Source of the DNA: Paracyclopina nana
Taxonomy: Eukaryota > Arthropoda > Copepoda > Cyclopoida > Cyclopettidae
DNA length: 64,000 nt
Reading direction: 5' to 3'
Assembly: GCA_019096065.1 (NCBI GenBank)
Contig: JAGUCH010000002.1
Coordinates: forward strand, 7,576,501-7,640,500
Position numbers and translations under genes: made by a program. Under the pieces are notes generated by a model, which worked only from the letters and a program-made list of their open reading frames with translations, searched no databases and was not told the DNA's origin. The first letter of the stretch is position 1. Every line of letters starts with the position of its first letter. Below are positions 44,801-57,400 of this stretch, one piece after another.

Positions 44801-46650
44801 CGTTGATTCCCATTCTGGATGCAGCTTGCTGCATTGTTTTGCAAAACGTTTGCACAGCTAATTTATTCTTATCCCAGAAGATTATGGCCCACTTCTTCAA
44901 GTCAACCGGTGTTAGAACGCTAGAAGTGGCCGAACGAGTCCAATCGCCTCTTCCGGATATCAACTCGCTCTTGCCTTTGCCAAAGAATAGTGTCTCGGGA
45001 TCCAAGACTCTAGCTACAACCGGTAAAGCATTGGGCTCAAGGCTTATGCCCCAGTCACGGAGCAACTTGTACGCTTCGGGATTGGAAGTCACCCTTCGAG
45101 AATAGCATTTTGAGCATGATGGAAAAGTAAGTTACGATAACCGAAATTACCTGTTAATAAAATTATCCACATTCTTTGCCCTGGCAGAGGGAGTTAGTCT
45201 GGTGATGGTTGCAACATCCTTCATCACTTTAAAATCAGCTCTCATAGCGTCAGTCATGCCGGTCATGAGACAAAGCTCTGGTACGAGACAAACGAGACGA
45301 TCCGCTTGATCTTCGCTGAGACCTTTTTTCTTGGGCCTATTCACCAGCATAGGCTGCTTCTTGTCCATTATGTCAATGCCATACTGTTTTTTGTAGTAGT
45401 CAATGTAGGAAAGGGTTTCGCCCTTGGAGTTGGTGAAAGTACTCTCTGGAGTACTGGTCCAGTCAATATCATCTATTTTGTACGAGGCATTGTTATACCT
45501 AAAAATAATTGATGCAAAATTTTACCCGTATTAAGTAAGAGAGACTCGCTTACCTAGTCAAAACGCTCACTCCAAGTAGAGCTTTTTCAGCCTCGGTTTT
45601 GATATCACTCGAGGATTTTTGCTTCAGGCGGATTAGAATATCCCTCACAGACTCGGTCCTAGAAATAAGTGTAAGAGTAAATGACATTCATTATGAAAAT
45701 TCCTATAATGGTGATATGTACCGAAGAACTCTGTGGCTCACGTCGCATTGAAGCAAAATTCCACCCTCGTATCGGTCGACTGCAGTGACATACCCGGGCC
45801 AAATGGTCAAGTTATGCTGCCTTATGGAGTGAGCAGCCACCGGATCGTAAAAGTTCCTATTATGCATCTTGAATTTGAGCACGCCGAAGATCCTCTTGAA
45901 GATGATGTTGAACTGCTGGATCATGTCGCGATCCCAAAGCTCCAATTTCTTTTTGTAGTTAACATGAACCTTGACGGGAGATCCCGACTCGGAATGCGTG
46001 GCCTCGCAGACACGAGCCTCCATTTTGACAGGTAAAAAGAGCTTGGACCCGTCGAAAGTCTTAAAGAGCAAAGTATTGGCCTAAATTCATCGGACGAAAC
46101 CATTTTTTTCCAAACTTACTCTGACAGTTCCAATAACCGGCTCTAGCTGCTTAAGAAGCCTAAACCGCTCGTTCCTCATATCGATGTTAGGTTCGAACTT
46201 GACATCGTACTCGTACACACCCGACCCAGAATCAGCCTTCAGCCTCAAGTAGTTGGAGGTGACTTGAAGGGTTTTGCCGCTCTTACCCCTGAAAGTCACG
46301 GGCTGCTTGGGCGCCTCGTCCCTCATGCTCAGCTTGGCCGCTGCCTGTTCGATAGATTTAGTCGGCTCGGACGCAAGTGAAGTCGAGGTTGCGCCGGCTG
46401 ACAGGTGCAAAGTTCCGCTTGAGATTGTCGAGCGCTGAAAAGTGCGCGTAAATACATCAGGTAGAGGAAAGGTAAAAATTGCCTATTATACCTCATGTTG
46501 GGGAACGGGAGTTGAACTTGCCCTCGGTGGGGGAGGACGGGAAGGCGGGGGTGGCCGATTCGGTGGGGGAGGTCTTGACGGTGGACCTGTTGCTGAAGGT
46601 GGCAAGCCACCCGCGGGTCTCGCGCCTCTCCCTAAGCCTCTGCCGGTCAT
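41895..46650 (-). CDS. piwi: Piwi-clade Argonaute (piRNA effector)
   Basis: Eight exons on the minus strand: 46650-46492, 46434-46120, 46080-45722, 45658-45554, 45498-45151, 45093-44787, 43017-42551 and 42492-41895. All phases close, giving 885 residues. It binds piRNAs and silences transposons. The N-terminus has RG dipeptides (MTGRGLGRGARPAGG), likely dimethylarginine/Tudor-binding sites, followed by a Pro/Arg-rich run. The PAZ region lies in exons 3-5, with DRDMIQQFN and HNRNFYDP before it. The PIWI domain has an apparently complete slicer tetrad: D634 in GIDVFHD, E672 in QGQEII, D704 in VFRDGVSD and H860 in [27 protein letters not shown] and the terminal YFL are Piwi-clade signatures. Whether it is the Piwi, Aub or Ago3 type cannot be settled, although the N-terminus resembles Piwi/Aub. 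The 1.77-kb intron 6 contains an inverted-repeat element. Confidence 0.95.
43328..43445. repeat. Tandem repeat of GCAGCAGCAACC...ACAAATGCATT units
   Basis: Three consecutive units of about 37-45 bp contain a GCAGCA run of variable length, AACCTAGCA or AACCTTTTA, then CAAATGCATT and a T/A-rich link. It lies inside piwi intron 6, next to the left arm of the palindromic element, and may be part of it. Confidence 0.7.
43440..44300. mobile_element. Palindromic non-autonomous element in piwi intron 6
   Basis: The left arm (about 43440-43625) and the reverse complement of the right arm (about 44100-44300) align in order over: AAAGGCAC-CTC, a GCGCA/GCACAC block, GGCAGG-AAATT, CTGA-GTGC-TTTTA, AGTGTGCATTTT, ATTCG-AAAGGCACACT, then AGTGAC. 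About 470 bp of AT-rich unique DNA lies between. No ORF of note is seen. The outer borders and any target duplication are not resolved, and ATGCATT-type words occur at both ends. Confidence 0.75.
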
Positions 46651-47323
46651 CTTGGAATAGTGAAAACGTGCTGTATGGCTTCTTGATAAAATGCTAAAAA
46701 GTGAAGCCCTCGCTGGCCAAGGCAAAATTGTGGAATGATGAAGAGAACCGATTAATTCCCTGGATCAGTGTGATGAGACTAGTTGGATGAGCATCTCCTC
46801 AACATATCTCAGCTTATGCTGCTAGCATGGAGCTAATTCAGTAAAGTGAGTAAGTCATGCGGTCAGATCTAAAGAATTGAGAATACTTTTAAACGACAAA
46901 GGGGCTCACTAAAGAACTCCATATCTTTAGGGCTCACAATTATCTGAATTACGCTGCACGCTATGGGTTATTCATTCGTACATCTCAAAACTCAGTCTTA
47001 AAAAGACCAATTTTCCTATATACTTTCAAAGCATATTAATAGTAAAAAATCAAAATAATTTATTATTGGCTTCGCATGTTCATTAGACTGTTGCTATCCT
47101 ATATGGCTGATGATTTTTAAATGCTCAACGCGGGCCAAAAGTAAGCCCAACTCGAATAATGCATATATGCTACCTATTGCTTGTGGAGCTGTGCATGACA
47201 CATGCTTGGAACGCTTTAAGCAGTTTGCGCCCACTACACTTCGTACGTCGCCTCCGTCTCCGACGACTTTTTGAGGTGTTACTCTGTGCAGGAGAGCCGT
47301 CAAGATGATGCGGATCGTGTCAG
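46651..47323. other. Divergent intergenic region
   Basis: 673 bp between the piwi start and the first candidate phosphatase exon; no gene seen. It should contain the piwi promoter. Confidence 0.4.
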
Positions 47324-47501
47324 TTCAAAGTCGAGGCCGGAGGAGAGTTCATCTCTATTCTTGCACGCTGCCTAGCTGTCCGCGAACAGACGGTGAGCAT
47401 TACTCGCGTACGTGCTTCTAAATTGGCAACCGTGCCACAACACTTCTGGACTAGTTCGGCTTTCGCGGCCTTCGAGAACTTTTTTGCCGAAGCAAAATTG
47501 G
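47324..47501 (+). CDS. Candidate upstream FN3-like exon of the phosphatase
   Basis: An open stretch of 59 codons starts after a CAG (47321-47323) and ends at a GTAAGC donor. The predicted peptide (FKVEAGGEFISILARCLAVR, then EQTVSITRV and FENFFAEAKLG) alternates like fibronectin type III strands. The phase at its end (1) does not match the phase-0 start I infer for the next exon at 47649. So either another exon lies between them or this is not an exon. Confidence 0.3.
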
Positions 47502-47648
47502 GTAAGCATTGAAATTAATGCTACTTTTAAAGTAAAGCGTCGTCAATTTTTTCCACGGACTGCAAGATTACGCAACATTTCCAATCAAATTTTTTTAAAA
47601 TATTAATTATATTATTTTTAAGGGGCATGGAAAAAACAAGTAAATTAG

Positions 47649-49530
47649 CCGCATGACATGGATCCCAAGGGACATTTTAGCGGAGACACGTTGACCACGT
47701 GGTGGGCTCCAGTGCAACATGCCGCCCGCTACCTCGTGATCGTTGAGCAGTGCAACGACACGCTCGAGTGTCGCAAGGTCGTTGACATAATCGTTAACGA
47801 CACCAGACTGGAAATGACGTCTGCAGACCACTTCGGCCCCTGCACTTTTTACACGCTCAAAGTGCTGGCTCAGGACGCCGAAGGACAGAGGATGCTCAAG
47901 GAAACCGCTCTGCTCAGCAAAGACCACCACGAATGCAACCAAAACTTTTACATCATGGTCGGCATCATCATGGCAGTTCTTACGTTATTGGCCTTGGCCT
48001 TGATCATCGTCGTCATGATGTATTTTCTGCGGAAAGACCCCGTGCAAAGGCTGCAGCGTGCAAGGTCGAGGGTGTACTCCAGATTGTACTCTCGCGACAG
48101 ATACATGCGCCCCTTTGACAAGGTCAATTTAGCCCACGAAATGGAATTGCATGCTTGCAACAGCGAGGCGCATTTCGAGGCTGAATTTGCAGACCTGGAG
48201 CAATTGGCCGTGGATACGATTCAGCGGAGGCTGTCTCAGTCGACTATACCTGGAAATCGTCGGAGGAACCGATATCAAGACATTGTCCCATTTGATCGCA
48301 CGAGGGTCACTCTCGAACGACCGGTGAGCATCAAAGGCGACTCGGAGCCGTCCAACTACATCAACGCAAGCTTCATCTCAGACCTTTCTGGCCAACTCTT
48401 CAGTCCGGCGTAAGAAAGTTTTCAATGCTGCTTAAGTATGCTAGCTGGCTGATTAAGGCCACCATAAACACTCAAAAGGTCAATTCACTAGTCTGGGAAT
48501 CAAGCCGGTTTAGTTAGATTTGTCTATCTGGTCTCTTGGCAGGATTATCACAACGATGAAGAATGTGTCAGTTACAAATGCAAAAAATCAAAGTTAAAAT
48601 GCTTTTGGTTTAGCGTTCCAGCAACCTCAAGATGATGTTAGCCCTTCGATATCGAAACAAATAAAATCTTTCGCATTATCGTCTATATCAACGCGGCGAG
48701 AGGTTTTTGCAGTAAAAAGAGTTAATGTTAGGAAAATAACGCTGCGCAGAAAAAATATCTACGCATTCATGCCTTTTACATGCGACGCACTTATTATAGA
48801 CTGAAGCCATAGTAATGTTTTTTTTTTTCAAATCGCAGGTACATAGCCGCACAAGGACCGAATGAAGACACCATTGACATATTTTGGGAGATGATCTGGC
48901 AACAAAACGTCCGTGTCATCGTAATGTTGACCAACCTAATTGAGGGATTGGGCTTCCATTCCAACAAATGTAGTCAATATTGGCCCGAGCTTGTAGGCAA
49001 TACGCGTAGGTGTCATGACATAGAGATACAGCTCTACGATTGTCAAGAAGCACCCGACTATCTCGTCAGAAAGTTGGACGTGTCAAGGCTGGAGACCAGC
49101 AGGGAAATCGTCCACATCCAATGCACAGCTTGGCCTGACCGGTCTGCTCCAAAGGAAGCTGCAATGCTTTTGCAGTTGATCGACGTCGTTAGAATGCTGT
49201 CTGTGCAATACACAAAGAATCTGGATCAGCAGCCTCCAGGACCTTGGCTAGTCCATTGCAGTGCTGGAGTCGGACGCACAGGTGTTTAGCAACTCAGCTT
49301 TCTCCTGTCATATCGAATACACTGCAACGTATCTTTCAGGTACCTTCATCGCATTGGACCAGTTGCTGAGGATGTACGACACTCCCTCTAAGAGTGAGGT
49401 AGATGTGTTCAATACGGTGTACCAGTTGCGAAAGGAGCGCAGATACCTCGTACAGACGCTGGCTCAATACACCTATCTCTACAAATGCTTGCATGAGCAC
49501 GGAAAGCGAAAGAAAGAGCTCCATCCTTGA
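47649..49530 (+). CDS. Receptor-type protein tyrosine phosphatase, single catalytic domain (5' incomplete)
   Basis: Exons 47649-48409, 48839-49281 and 49340-49530 join in frame; more 5' exons are expected. The extracellular part seen here is one FN3-like module (DTLTTWWAPVQHAARYLVIV, then FGPCTFYTLKVLAQD). The membrane segment is FYIMVGIIMAVLTLLALALI and the residues after it. The cytoplasmic part has one PTP domain: NRYQDIVPFDRTRV, SNYINASFIS, the WPD loop in TAWPDRS, the catalytic P-loop HCSAGVGRTG with Cys and Arg intact, and a final helix ending YTYLYKCLHEH. KNRY appears as RNRYQDI, and the Tyr-recognition loop is present. This fits the single-domain R3/PTP10D-like class, but I cannot name the ortholog. 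Two nested alternative starts in the first exon (ATG 47658) are not used by preference, since receptor tails continue upstream. Confidence 0.85.
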
Positions 49531-51430
49531 TAGTCCATGGCGAATCAACCAAAATATTTTATACTGTGTATAGAAGGTTGCGCGATCGAAATTGTGTATG
49601 TTCCGATAAAAATATTTTTTCCGTCAAACTACGTCAAAATTCATAGCTGTCAATGCAAGCTTAGAAGTTTGTAAGTAAACATTGAAAAGCAGGTTCTTTG
49701 AGCTGCTTTAAAAAATGTGCTTATCAATGAAATTTCGGGGAAGATGTGTCGTCATGTGCCGTCATGCGAATTTCGAGTTTTTGATGACTGGCTTTTTGAC
49801 TGCGTCGAGCGGACGTGGCGTGCGCGCAAGTTGGAGTGGGGCTGTGGCTGGTGAGGCGGCGGTCGCTCTCGTGATCTCACTACAGCTTGGAGCTTCAGCT
49901 GTTGTTCGCTCCTTTGGCAGGCCAGCTCGAAGCCTCCTCAGCAGTGCCTTGGCTTGCAGATAAAGGCTCAATCTTCACTCACTCACTCTAAGGCGAAGCT
50001 AGCGTTGAGCATTGCAGCCAACTCGATATAGCCGTGTGGCTCTAGTCTGACGGCCTAAAGCGGTCACAAAGGCACCCTGACCTCGCTTGAGACCCGCTCT
50101 GCACCCTTAAGGTAAGACACAGGCTGATGTCGAGGCTGTCAGTACCGTTAAAGAGGCCGTGCCAACGCCCTGTGCGTTTTACCAACATCGTGCCGCCATG
50201 CTTTTATCAAACACTTCATCGTGCGAGTCATTGTTGGCCACACATATGCTGAATCAGCCGCCACTGTCAATGCCCTCGTTTTCCCGACTTGTGCACATGA
50301 TACTACAACAATTTTGCTGCAGCAATTCCTGACACTTGCCGGCTTATGCCAGTTCTGCTCTTAAAAACGCTACAACTACAGTGGAAAATCAAGATAGCCT
50401 AAGATCAAGTTTCATTTTCAGCTCGCACCTAGCTTACCTATCATGCGCATTTTTTGCGCTGTTCATCTTTAAATGTGACGGGTAGTGAACGAACTTCGCG
50501 AAGTAGGCAGGTAGTAGGGTAGAGGAAGTGAAATCTTCCTCATCTTCTTTCTCACGATGGGAGCCCGCACAGAATCACAGCCCTTTGAGCTGGCGTCATG
50601 AATGGGTCGCACTTTGCATTTAAAGTCACGTTCAACGAACCACTCCCAATTGGGATTGCTATTCTGCTACTTTGATGAAGTGCAAAAAAGATGATGATCA
50701 AGGTCATGTCGCCAAAGACTTCCTTAAGTAGTTTCGCCCTTGGCGTTATGTGAAAATCAGGCAGACAAGCAGAGATTGAGGTAGTCACGTTTTTTATTCC
50801 AAGTGGCCATTTGCATTGCGCTCACTCACGTCAAGGCTGGTCTTATTTATGGCACACATTCAAAAGATGCCAGGCCTTGAGCGGAGAGGAAAGTTCATTT
50901 GAGGTGCAGTACCTGATACTGCTTCATTGCTGCAATTCAAGGAAGTCATGTCAGGTCAGGTCACACACAAAAACTTCCTTTGTGTGCGTGGCATGCTCTA
51001 GAGAAGAGCCCAATTGACACTGCTGCACTTTGTGAATCCCGAATTAATGTGTCAAACGCGTATTTAACTTTGAACATTTTGCAAAAACTTCACTGAATAT
51101 TAGAGACAAGTACGATTAAATTTGGCCATGTCAATAGACCCAAAGAAATATTGTCTTTTCTATGTATGACAAAAAGTGAACATTTGTGAGCAAATGTTCG
51201 TCAGGCAAAAAAAAAATATGCGCGTTTTATGGATTACCAGCATTTTGAAAATCTCATTTACCCCCATGTGAGCGTCTGCCTTGTAAATGACTTCCTTTGT
51301 TCGCATCATCGTTCGTACCTTTAAATATGCGCGAGATATAGTTACGCGTACACCGCTCCCATGCATAGCATTGTTCTTGTCGTTTCCCGGAAAACTAAAA
51401 TACCACCATCGCCACCTTTTTGCAGGAATA
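49531..51430. other. Intergenic region, no gene seen
   Basis: 1.9 kb between the phosphatase stop and the tropomodulin ATG. Short ORFs (for example 49715-49963) lack family signals. An acceptor-like TTTTTGCAG at 51417-51425, just before the tropomodulin start, implies one or more upstream 5' UTR exons in this region. There is no clear repeat. Confidence 0.5.
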
Positions 51431-52769
51431 ATGAGTCGCATGACCGTTACCGGGTCGACTCGTGACCCCAAAGTCGACTGGAACGATTTGGACATCGATG
51501 AGTTGGTGGATCGGCTCACTCCTGGCGAGATTCAAAGTTTCCTTGACGAATGCGACCCAGACGACCCTCATATTCCTCCATCTATGCGATGCAACTATAA
51601 ATGCGAAAAGGAAGCTACTGGCCCGCTCGATAGGCAAAAGTTGCTCGACTTCATTAACGACCAAGCCTTGAACACCCCTGACGTACAAGATCCCGTGCCG
51701 TTTGTGCCGGGCACAGTTAGAGGCAAAAAGTGGGTTCCACCTGCTCAGCCTAAAGAAAACATCACCTTTGGCTTGGGACTCGATGAATCCATCGAACTGG
51801 ACATTGACCTTGGTGAGGAGACGGAAAAGGCTCTCAAAGACGCGTCCACCAATGACATCATAGACCTGGCTGGCGTGCTTGGTCTTCATTCGATGATGAA
51901 TCAAGAACAATACCACTCTGCTCAGGATGAGAAATGGGCGCCTAGACCTGACCCTACTACTGGCTGGATGGGTGTGACTAAGGCCACTCCACTGAAAGAG
52001 TATCCACCGGAGGAGCCCAACAAAGTGGATCCCAATGAGATCATCCGCAAAATTCAAGCCAGTGACAAAAGCTTGAAAGTGGCCAACTTGAACAATGTTC
52101 CCATCGGCGAAGATCAGTTCATTGATATGTTTGATGCTTTGAAAAACAACGAAGTACTAGAGGAGCTATCCTTGTCCAACACCTCAATGGGCGACTTCTC
52201 TGCAGCCAATCTAGCAGCTGCCATAGAGTCAAATGTAAAACTAATCAAGTTGAGCGTGGAGAGCAACAATATTTCACCTGCATGTCTGGTGAAAATTTTT
52301 GAGGTAGGAACATGGCTTCATGAAGCTTCCATCTAAGGCCTCATTCATTTACTCTTTCCAATTACAGGCAGCTAATGTTCACCAAGTTCTGCAAGAAATC
52401 AAAGCCAGTAACCAAAAGGCTCAGTTCCTCGGCAACAAAGTGGAGATGGCCATCACAAAGGCCGTGGAGGGCAACAAGTCACTTCTTAAGGTCGGCCTTC
52501 ACTTTGAATTTGGAGACTGCCGGTAATTTGTTTACATTTAATATCTTAGTTGAGGGCCTAATGACAATTTTTACAGGAATCGGGTGGCAGTTCAACTACA
52601 GAAGAACCTTGATCGAGTTCGACTTCGGAGGATCCAGCAAAAGTTAAGTGTCAACTCCGGTTATGAGATCTCGAGTCATCCGAGCGGACAGATCATTGCC
52701 ACGCCCAAAGGAGGGCGGGAGGTCACCCCCGCCACTGAAGACGAAGACGATTGCTCGGGGGCAAGATAA
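51431..52769 (+). CDS. tmod: Tropomodulin
   Basis: Three exons, 51431-52303, 52368-52522 and 52577-52769, with phases 0 and 2, give 406 residues. Tropomodulin caps actin pointed ends together with tropomyosin. The N-terminal tropomyosin/actin-binding part has DLDIDELVDRLTPGEIQSFL, VPFVPGTVRGKKWVPPAQP and a GHHSM-like region. The leucine-rich-repeat C-terminal domain has SLSNTSMGDFSAANLAAAI, LSVESNNISP, then FLGNKVEMAITKAVEGNKSL and HFEFGDCRNRVAVQLQKN. The C-terminus after LRRIQQKL is a variable tail. The start is the first ATG after a splice acceptor; a second Met lies two codons later. Different 5' exons are common in this gene, so other isoforms may exist. Confidence 0.96.
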
Positions 52770-54451
52770 ACTTCAATTATACTGCAAAATCAATAGTGTC
52801 TGCTTTTATTTTACAAAATTTCTCGGTATTTCTGTTGCATTTTTAAATCTTCACATTGAAGGGGAGAATGAAAGCTACCAGACGGACAATTTTAAAAAGC
52901 GCTCGTTAGCTTTTCCCATGTCCTCTAGCTAGTATTCCTAAGTTATGATTCTATTGCGCTCATTGTTTTTGAAAGAAGTTATTTCAGCAGAAACATCACC
53001 TAACTCTCACCAAAGGACATGCATCATGAGGAAAAATACTTTAATTTCTATGTGTATATCTTATGCATATTTACGAGACTTTTTTCGCATTTCTCCTGCT
53101 TTTACAATGCGCTTGTTTTTAATCCGCCGTTAAAGAGAGCTTTTTCCTTGTATCTTTCGACCACGAATTGTATCATGATCTACCCTAAGAGTAAACATTT
53201 AATAATAAGTAAATCATCATAATGCTACATTACTGCACGTAAGGCAATGTTGTTTGATTATGCGTCTGAATTGCCCGATGAGCAAAAAATAAAACTGTTG
53301 AAAGCAACGGAATTTTCTCAAGAAATATTGCTTAGCGGGGGGAGCGTGAAATACACGATGACATGAAATATCTAGAGACGAGTTATTGGATGACAATCTC
53401 ATAAAAGTTAAGAATGAGTCTTGCGTCACCGAAAATAGACATTGCGGCTTCATTGCGTTCACCATGCCATGGAGATCGACTCTCATTGAAGGTCATTGAA
53501 ACCTTTTTTAGTGGGACCTTTAACTAAATTACACTATCTGTGAATGTCGACTAGCAAAGTAACCCGTGAACCGTACCTTTTTCTTCGTGAACATGTCAGA
53601 AATCTTCAATCATGTCGGCCTGATTTGAAGCAGCTCATGTTTTTGCCGCTCTTTTTCTAGAGCAACTCTACAAGCAAAACCTGAATCGTTTCACTCTAAA
53701 TCCTTGGTATAAGGATTAATAAGGCTGAAAATATTCAGGCTACAACAGCATGTTAAGTTAATTAATTGTGCTAATTTAAACACCCTTAAACAACTCTTGT
53801 AAATGTCTAATTCAAACCAATATTTCTGAAATTGAGACTGAGTTAACCATATAATTTTGAATGAGTTGAATTATTTCAAAAAGGTCCGTCGATTAATTAT
53901 CGGTAATGATTTCTAATTTAAAAATATTTCAGCTATTATTTTACAAACAGGTATATAAATATTTTGCCCAAATCACATAGAGCTATTTATTTAATGATAT
54001 TAAAAGAGTTATCCAATCAAATGAAACGGTCTGCTTACTCTTTTGCTGCAATATTTACGCACATCTTTAAAAAGGAAAGACGAGAGTAAAAAATCGTTCA
54101 GAAGAGTTATGATAAATATAGCATGTATTGAAGCCATAGCGCATTGATTGCAAAATCCCTGGAAAAAGCCAAACCAATTTATGTGTCAAAAAAGCAATAG
54201 GCTAGGACATTTCATAGTAGGATATATTAAAAAAATAGAAATAAATGTCCCCGTCGCATGTTGCTGCAGGCAAAGCGCTTCGTAGTCGTCGTCGGCGATC
54301 CATGGTCATTCAACCATGGTCCGGCCTCAATTGATGAAAGTAGGCTGCAATCTCAATTTTCAGTGCCAAAATTGCGTTCGACCTGCTGACATGTGAAAAA
54401 ATCAGTGGGGATATATTCTAAACAAAGTGAACGTCAATCAACGTACCAGCA
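52770..54451. other. Intergenic region, no gene seen
   Basis: 1.7 kb of AT-rich DNA between tropomodulin and the phospholipase-like gene. A small palindrome (CCATGGTCATTCAACCATGG) lies near 54299-54318. No coding exon or RNA gene is supported. Confidence 0.5.
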
Positions 54452-57400
54452 ATGCTTTTCAGGTGAGGAACTTATTCTGACAAAAACCAAACTAGCTCAA
54501 AAGTTTTAATTTTTTAAACAAAAACACGTATAACATTGTGCTACATTTCATTCTAATTACATGCTCTCCTTTGACTTATTGCCACCATGCATGGTACCCC
54601 GATTGATCAATCATGTTGCCTGATCATGCTAATTTGTCGCACTATTGAAAAAACCATGCCATGATTCAATTTTCAACGGATCACTGTTACTAATTTTCTG
54701 CGCGCTCGTTGATTCAAACAAGATGGATTGAAAGACGAATTCTGCCTTTTATTTGCTATCAAAAACTCAGATGTTTCATGTCTGTTGAATGTGCACAACC
54801 GAGTGGCTGTTATCTGCAGAATTTCATCTGTGGTTTCACTCTTTATGCAATTGTAAGCACACCATTCAGAAAACGCGCATAAATCTAGATTGCATGCGTC
54901 AAGAAAAAGGGAGCTCTTCCATAAGATAAAATCATTTTTTAGGTTTCTTGAGCTCAATAGCGTTTTATCAGTTGTGGTGGCAATTCTTGAGTTGCCCAGA
55001 TATCCAGCCATTTTGACCCCAGATCACGAGGGGCTTTCAGCACTGCCGAATTCGGACCATGCGTCAATTCAGTATGGAGAGGACGACAAAACGGAAATCA
55101 TCTCCAGGCATTATCACCATAACGGCTATCACGATTTTCATCTGGGCCATGAGGATGACGAGGAAGCTGAAAAGCTTGGCTTGCGGGATGTCATCCACTC
55201 GGTTGGCGCTTTCCTCAGCATCATTCAAACTTTTCCAAAGTTCTCTGGTCAAGGAAGGCAGCAGCTATTCGAATCAGATGAACTGACAGAAACCGGCCTA
55301 TTGCCTCACGACACCTCCTTTTTGTTTCCGGGAGAAAATAGCGAAGAAGTAGAAACCACAACTGGATTGGTGAATGCCACTGAAAATGACCAGGAAACTT
55401 TACAGCCTGAATCCATGATTCCATCCACCTACTTAATGCCACCAGTAACAACTAATCCATCGTCCGTAACAGCAGAGATCGTGCCAAACTCCAACAGCGA
55501 TGATGATCCTTGGATCACTCTGGGCCAGGTAATGAACAGAATTTTTTGCAATGATTTCTCCGCAATTAGCTAGACCTAACGTCATTTACCAAGGTGATCA
55601 CCACACAGCACGTAAATGCGGAAATGATCGTTTTTCTCTGCTTACAACGTTACGCTTTGGTGATTTTTCCTAGATGACCTTGCATTTGTTGCCAGATTGA
55701 GTGTGCGCGCATTCTACATTTACCAAACTCTTGGACATTCATTTTTCTATTCCCATACTGCGCCGTTCTAAAAGAACTATCAGACTGTCAAAAGATTTCT
55801 ATTAACGCGCGTATTGATTTTCCATTCTGTGGATCACCATTTTTTACTTTAATAACACACGTGTCACATTCCTCGCTTGAACAGGCAGCCATGTCTATTT
55901 TTTCAGGTGGATCGACACCAGTGCACTTACAACGATCACGTCCACTTTCCTTGCCCGGATGTGGCACCAAGTTTTTATAAGCCCACCACAGTACACGAAT
56001 TAAGGCCTGGCGACATTCAAGTGGTGGCAGCTCTGGGAGATGCACTCGTCTCTGCTCAAGGAGCTTTGTCAGTAGGCATCACCACATCCACAGATGAATA
56101 CAGGGGCGTTTCTTTTGCGACAGGTAACAGTAGTAAAACTCGATATCGTTATGTTTGAATGGTTTTTAGAATGGTAGACTTTTCTGCACTCATGATAGCA
56201 TGACCCATTTTGAGCTGCTAGAATACAAGTTGTTCAAAGTGCGCTTTTGCACTGGCTCAAAGGCCAACTTTGAGGCTGCTGCCACAGCAAGCTCTTCTGC
56301 TTCCGCTTGGAAGCCTAGATCATTGGTGAAAATAATGGCTCTGTATGCTTCATCTACCTCATTTGCGTCAATCATGGCACTGACAAATTGCTCCATAACA
56401 CGACTCTCCAGATTGTCAGGCATGACCGTCACCTGATCTTTGCAGAATTTCACCACGTCTTTAGCTACACTATAATTGCCAGACTGAATTCCCATTTGAA
56501 CAATGTTGTTGCACACCTTGGCGTCATGAACCAAGTCACTGCTGTTCAAATACATGTACCTTGCAGACAAGAGCCTGAACATATTGTCTGCGATTCCGGC
56601 AAAAGTCTTGTTCATGCTCGGATCCTCCTTAGATCCGAGAGACAAAACAGCATTCCCAAACTGGGCAATGAACTCCATTTTGAATTCGCGTTTCGCAGTG
56701 GCAAAGTTGCTCTCAATCAAGTCCGTCCACAATTTGGGTAAGAATTGGGATGCAGAATGAGCCTCGATGGCCTTGAGCAATTCTTTGTAAAAGTCTAATG
56801 TTGGAGTCCAGATGTGAGGGGTATAAAGATTTAGGAGTTCCATAGTGGTGTCCAGAGGAGCAGAGTTGACCAAGATTGTGAAGTAGATTTTGAAAAAGCG
56901 CATCTTGTTGTTGTAGCCTCCAAGCAAAACTTCATGGTTAGGATCAGCCATGACAAGATCATTGATCTGGGGTGCTAATTCTGGCAAGCTTCCACAAACG
57001 GTCATGCATTCGCGGAAGAACTGGAAGCAATTCTCCCCATTCATTTCGTATAGCAAGGTTCCTTTTTCTTTCTGTACTGCGAGCAACTCACGAAGAATGT
57101 CTTTCAAAATGAGCTTTTTCTTTGTCTTGGCGAAAATCCTAAGGACTTCTCGGTATGCCCCCAAGCTTGGCTTGATCTCAAGCGAGTTGAACTCGGCTAG
57201 TACTGACAAAGTTAAACTGGTCATGTCTTTGCCAGCCGACTGTTTAAACAAGAATGCCAAGACGTTTTCTAAGGTCGTCCGATCGGGTCCAATGCTTTCC
57301 GCGTTCATCAGCTCAAGGATATGCTTCACCTCATTCCAATCGTTGCAACTGCCAAGAGCCTTAGCAAGCAGCACTGCATTGTACGCATAAGTATCCATTT

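Noticed and set aside
49715..49963. Overlapping ORFs on both strands (about 82 and 69 codons)
   Set aside because: The compositions look random and there is no splice, signal-peptide or domain evidence. They are chance ORFs in a GC-richer patch.
54290..54330. Small palindrome around CCATGGTCATTCAACCATGG as a regulatory hairpin
   Set aside because: An isolated short palindrome in intergenic DNA with no other supporting signal.
54589..54664. Short ATG-initiated ORF upstream of the phospholipase-like gene, considered as its first exon
   Set aside because: It reaches a stop with no usable donor in phase; the 11-nt exon at 54452 fits better.
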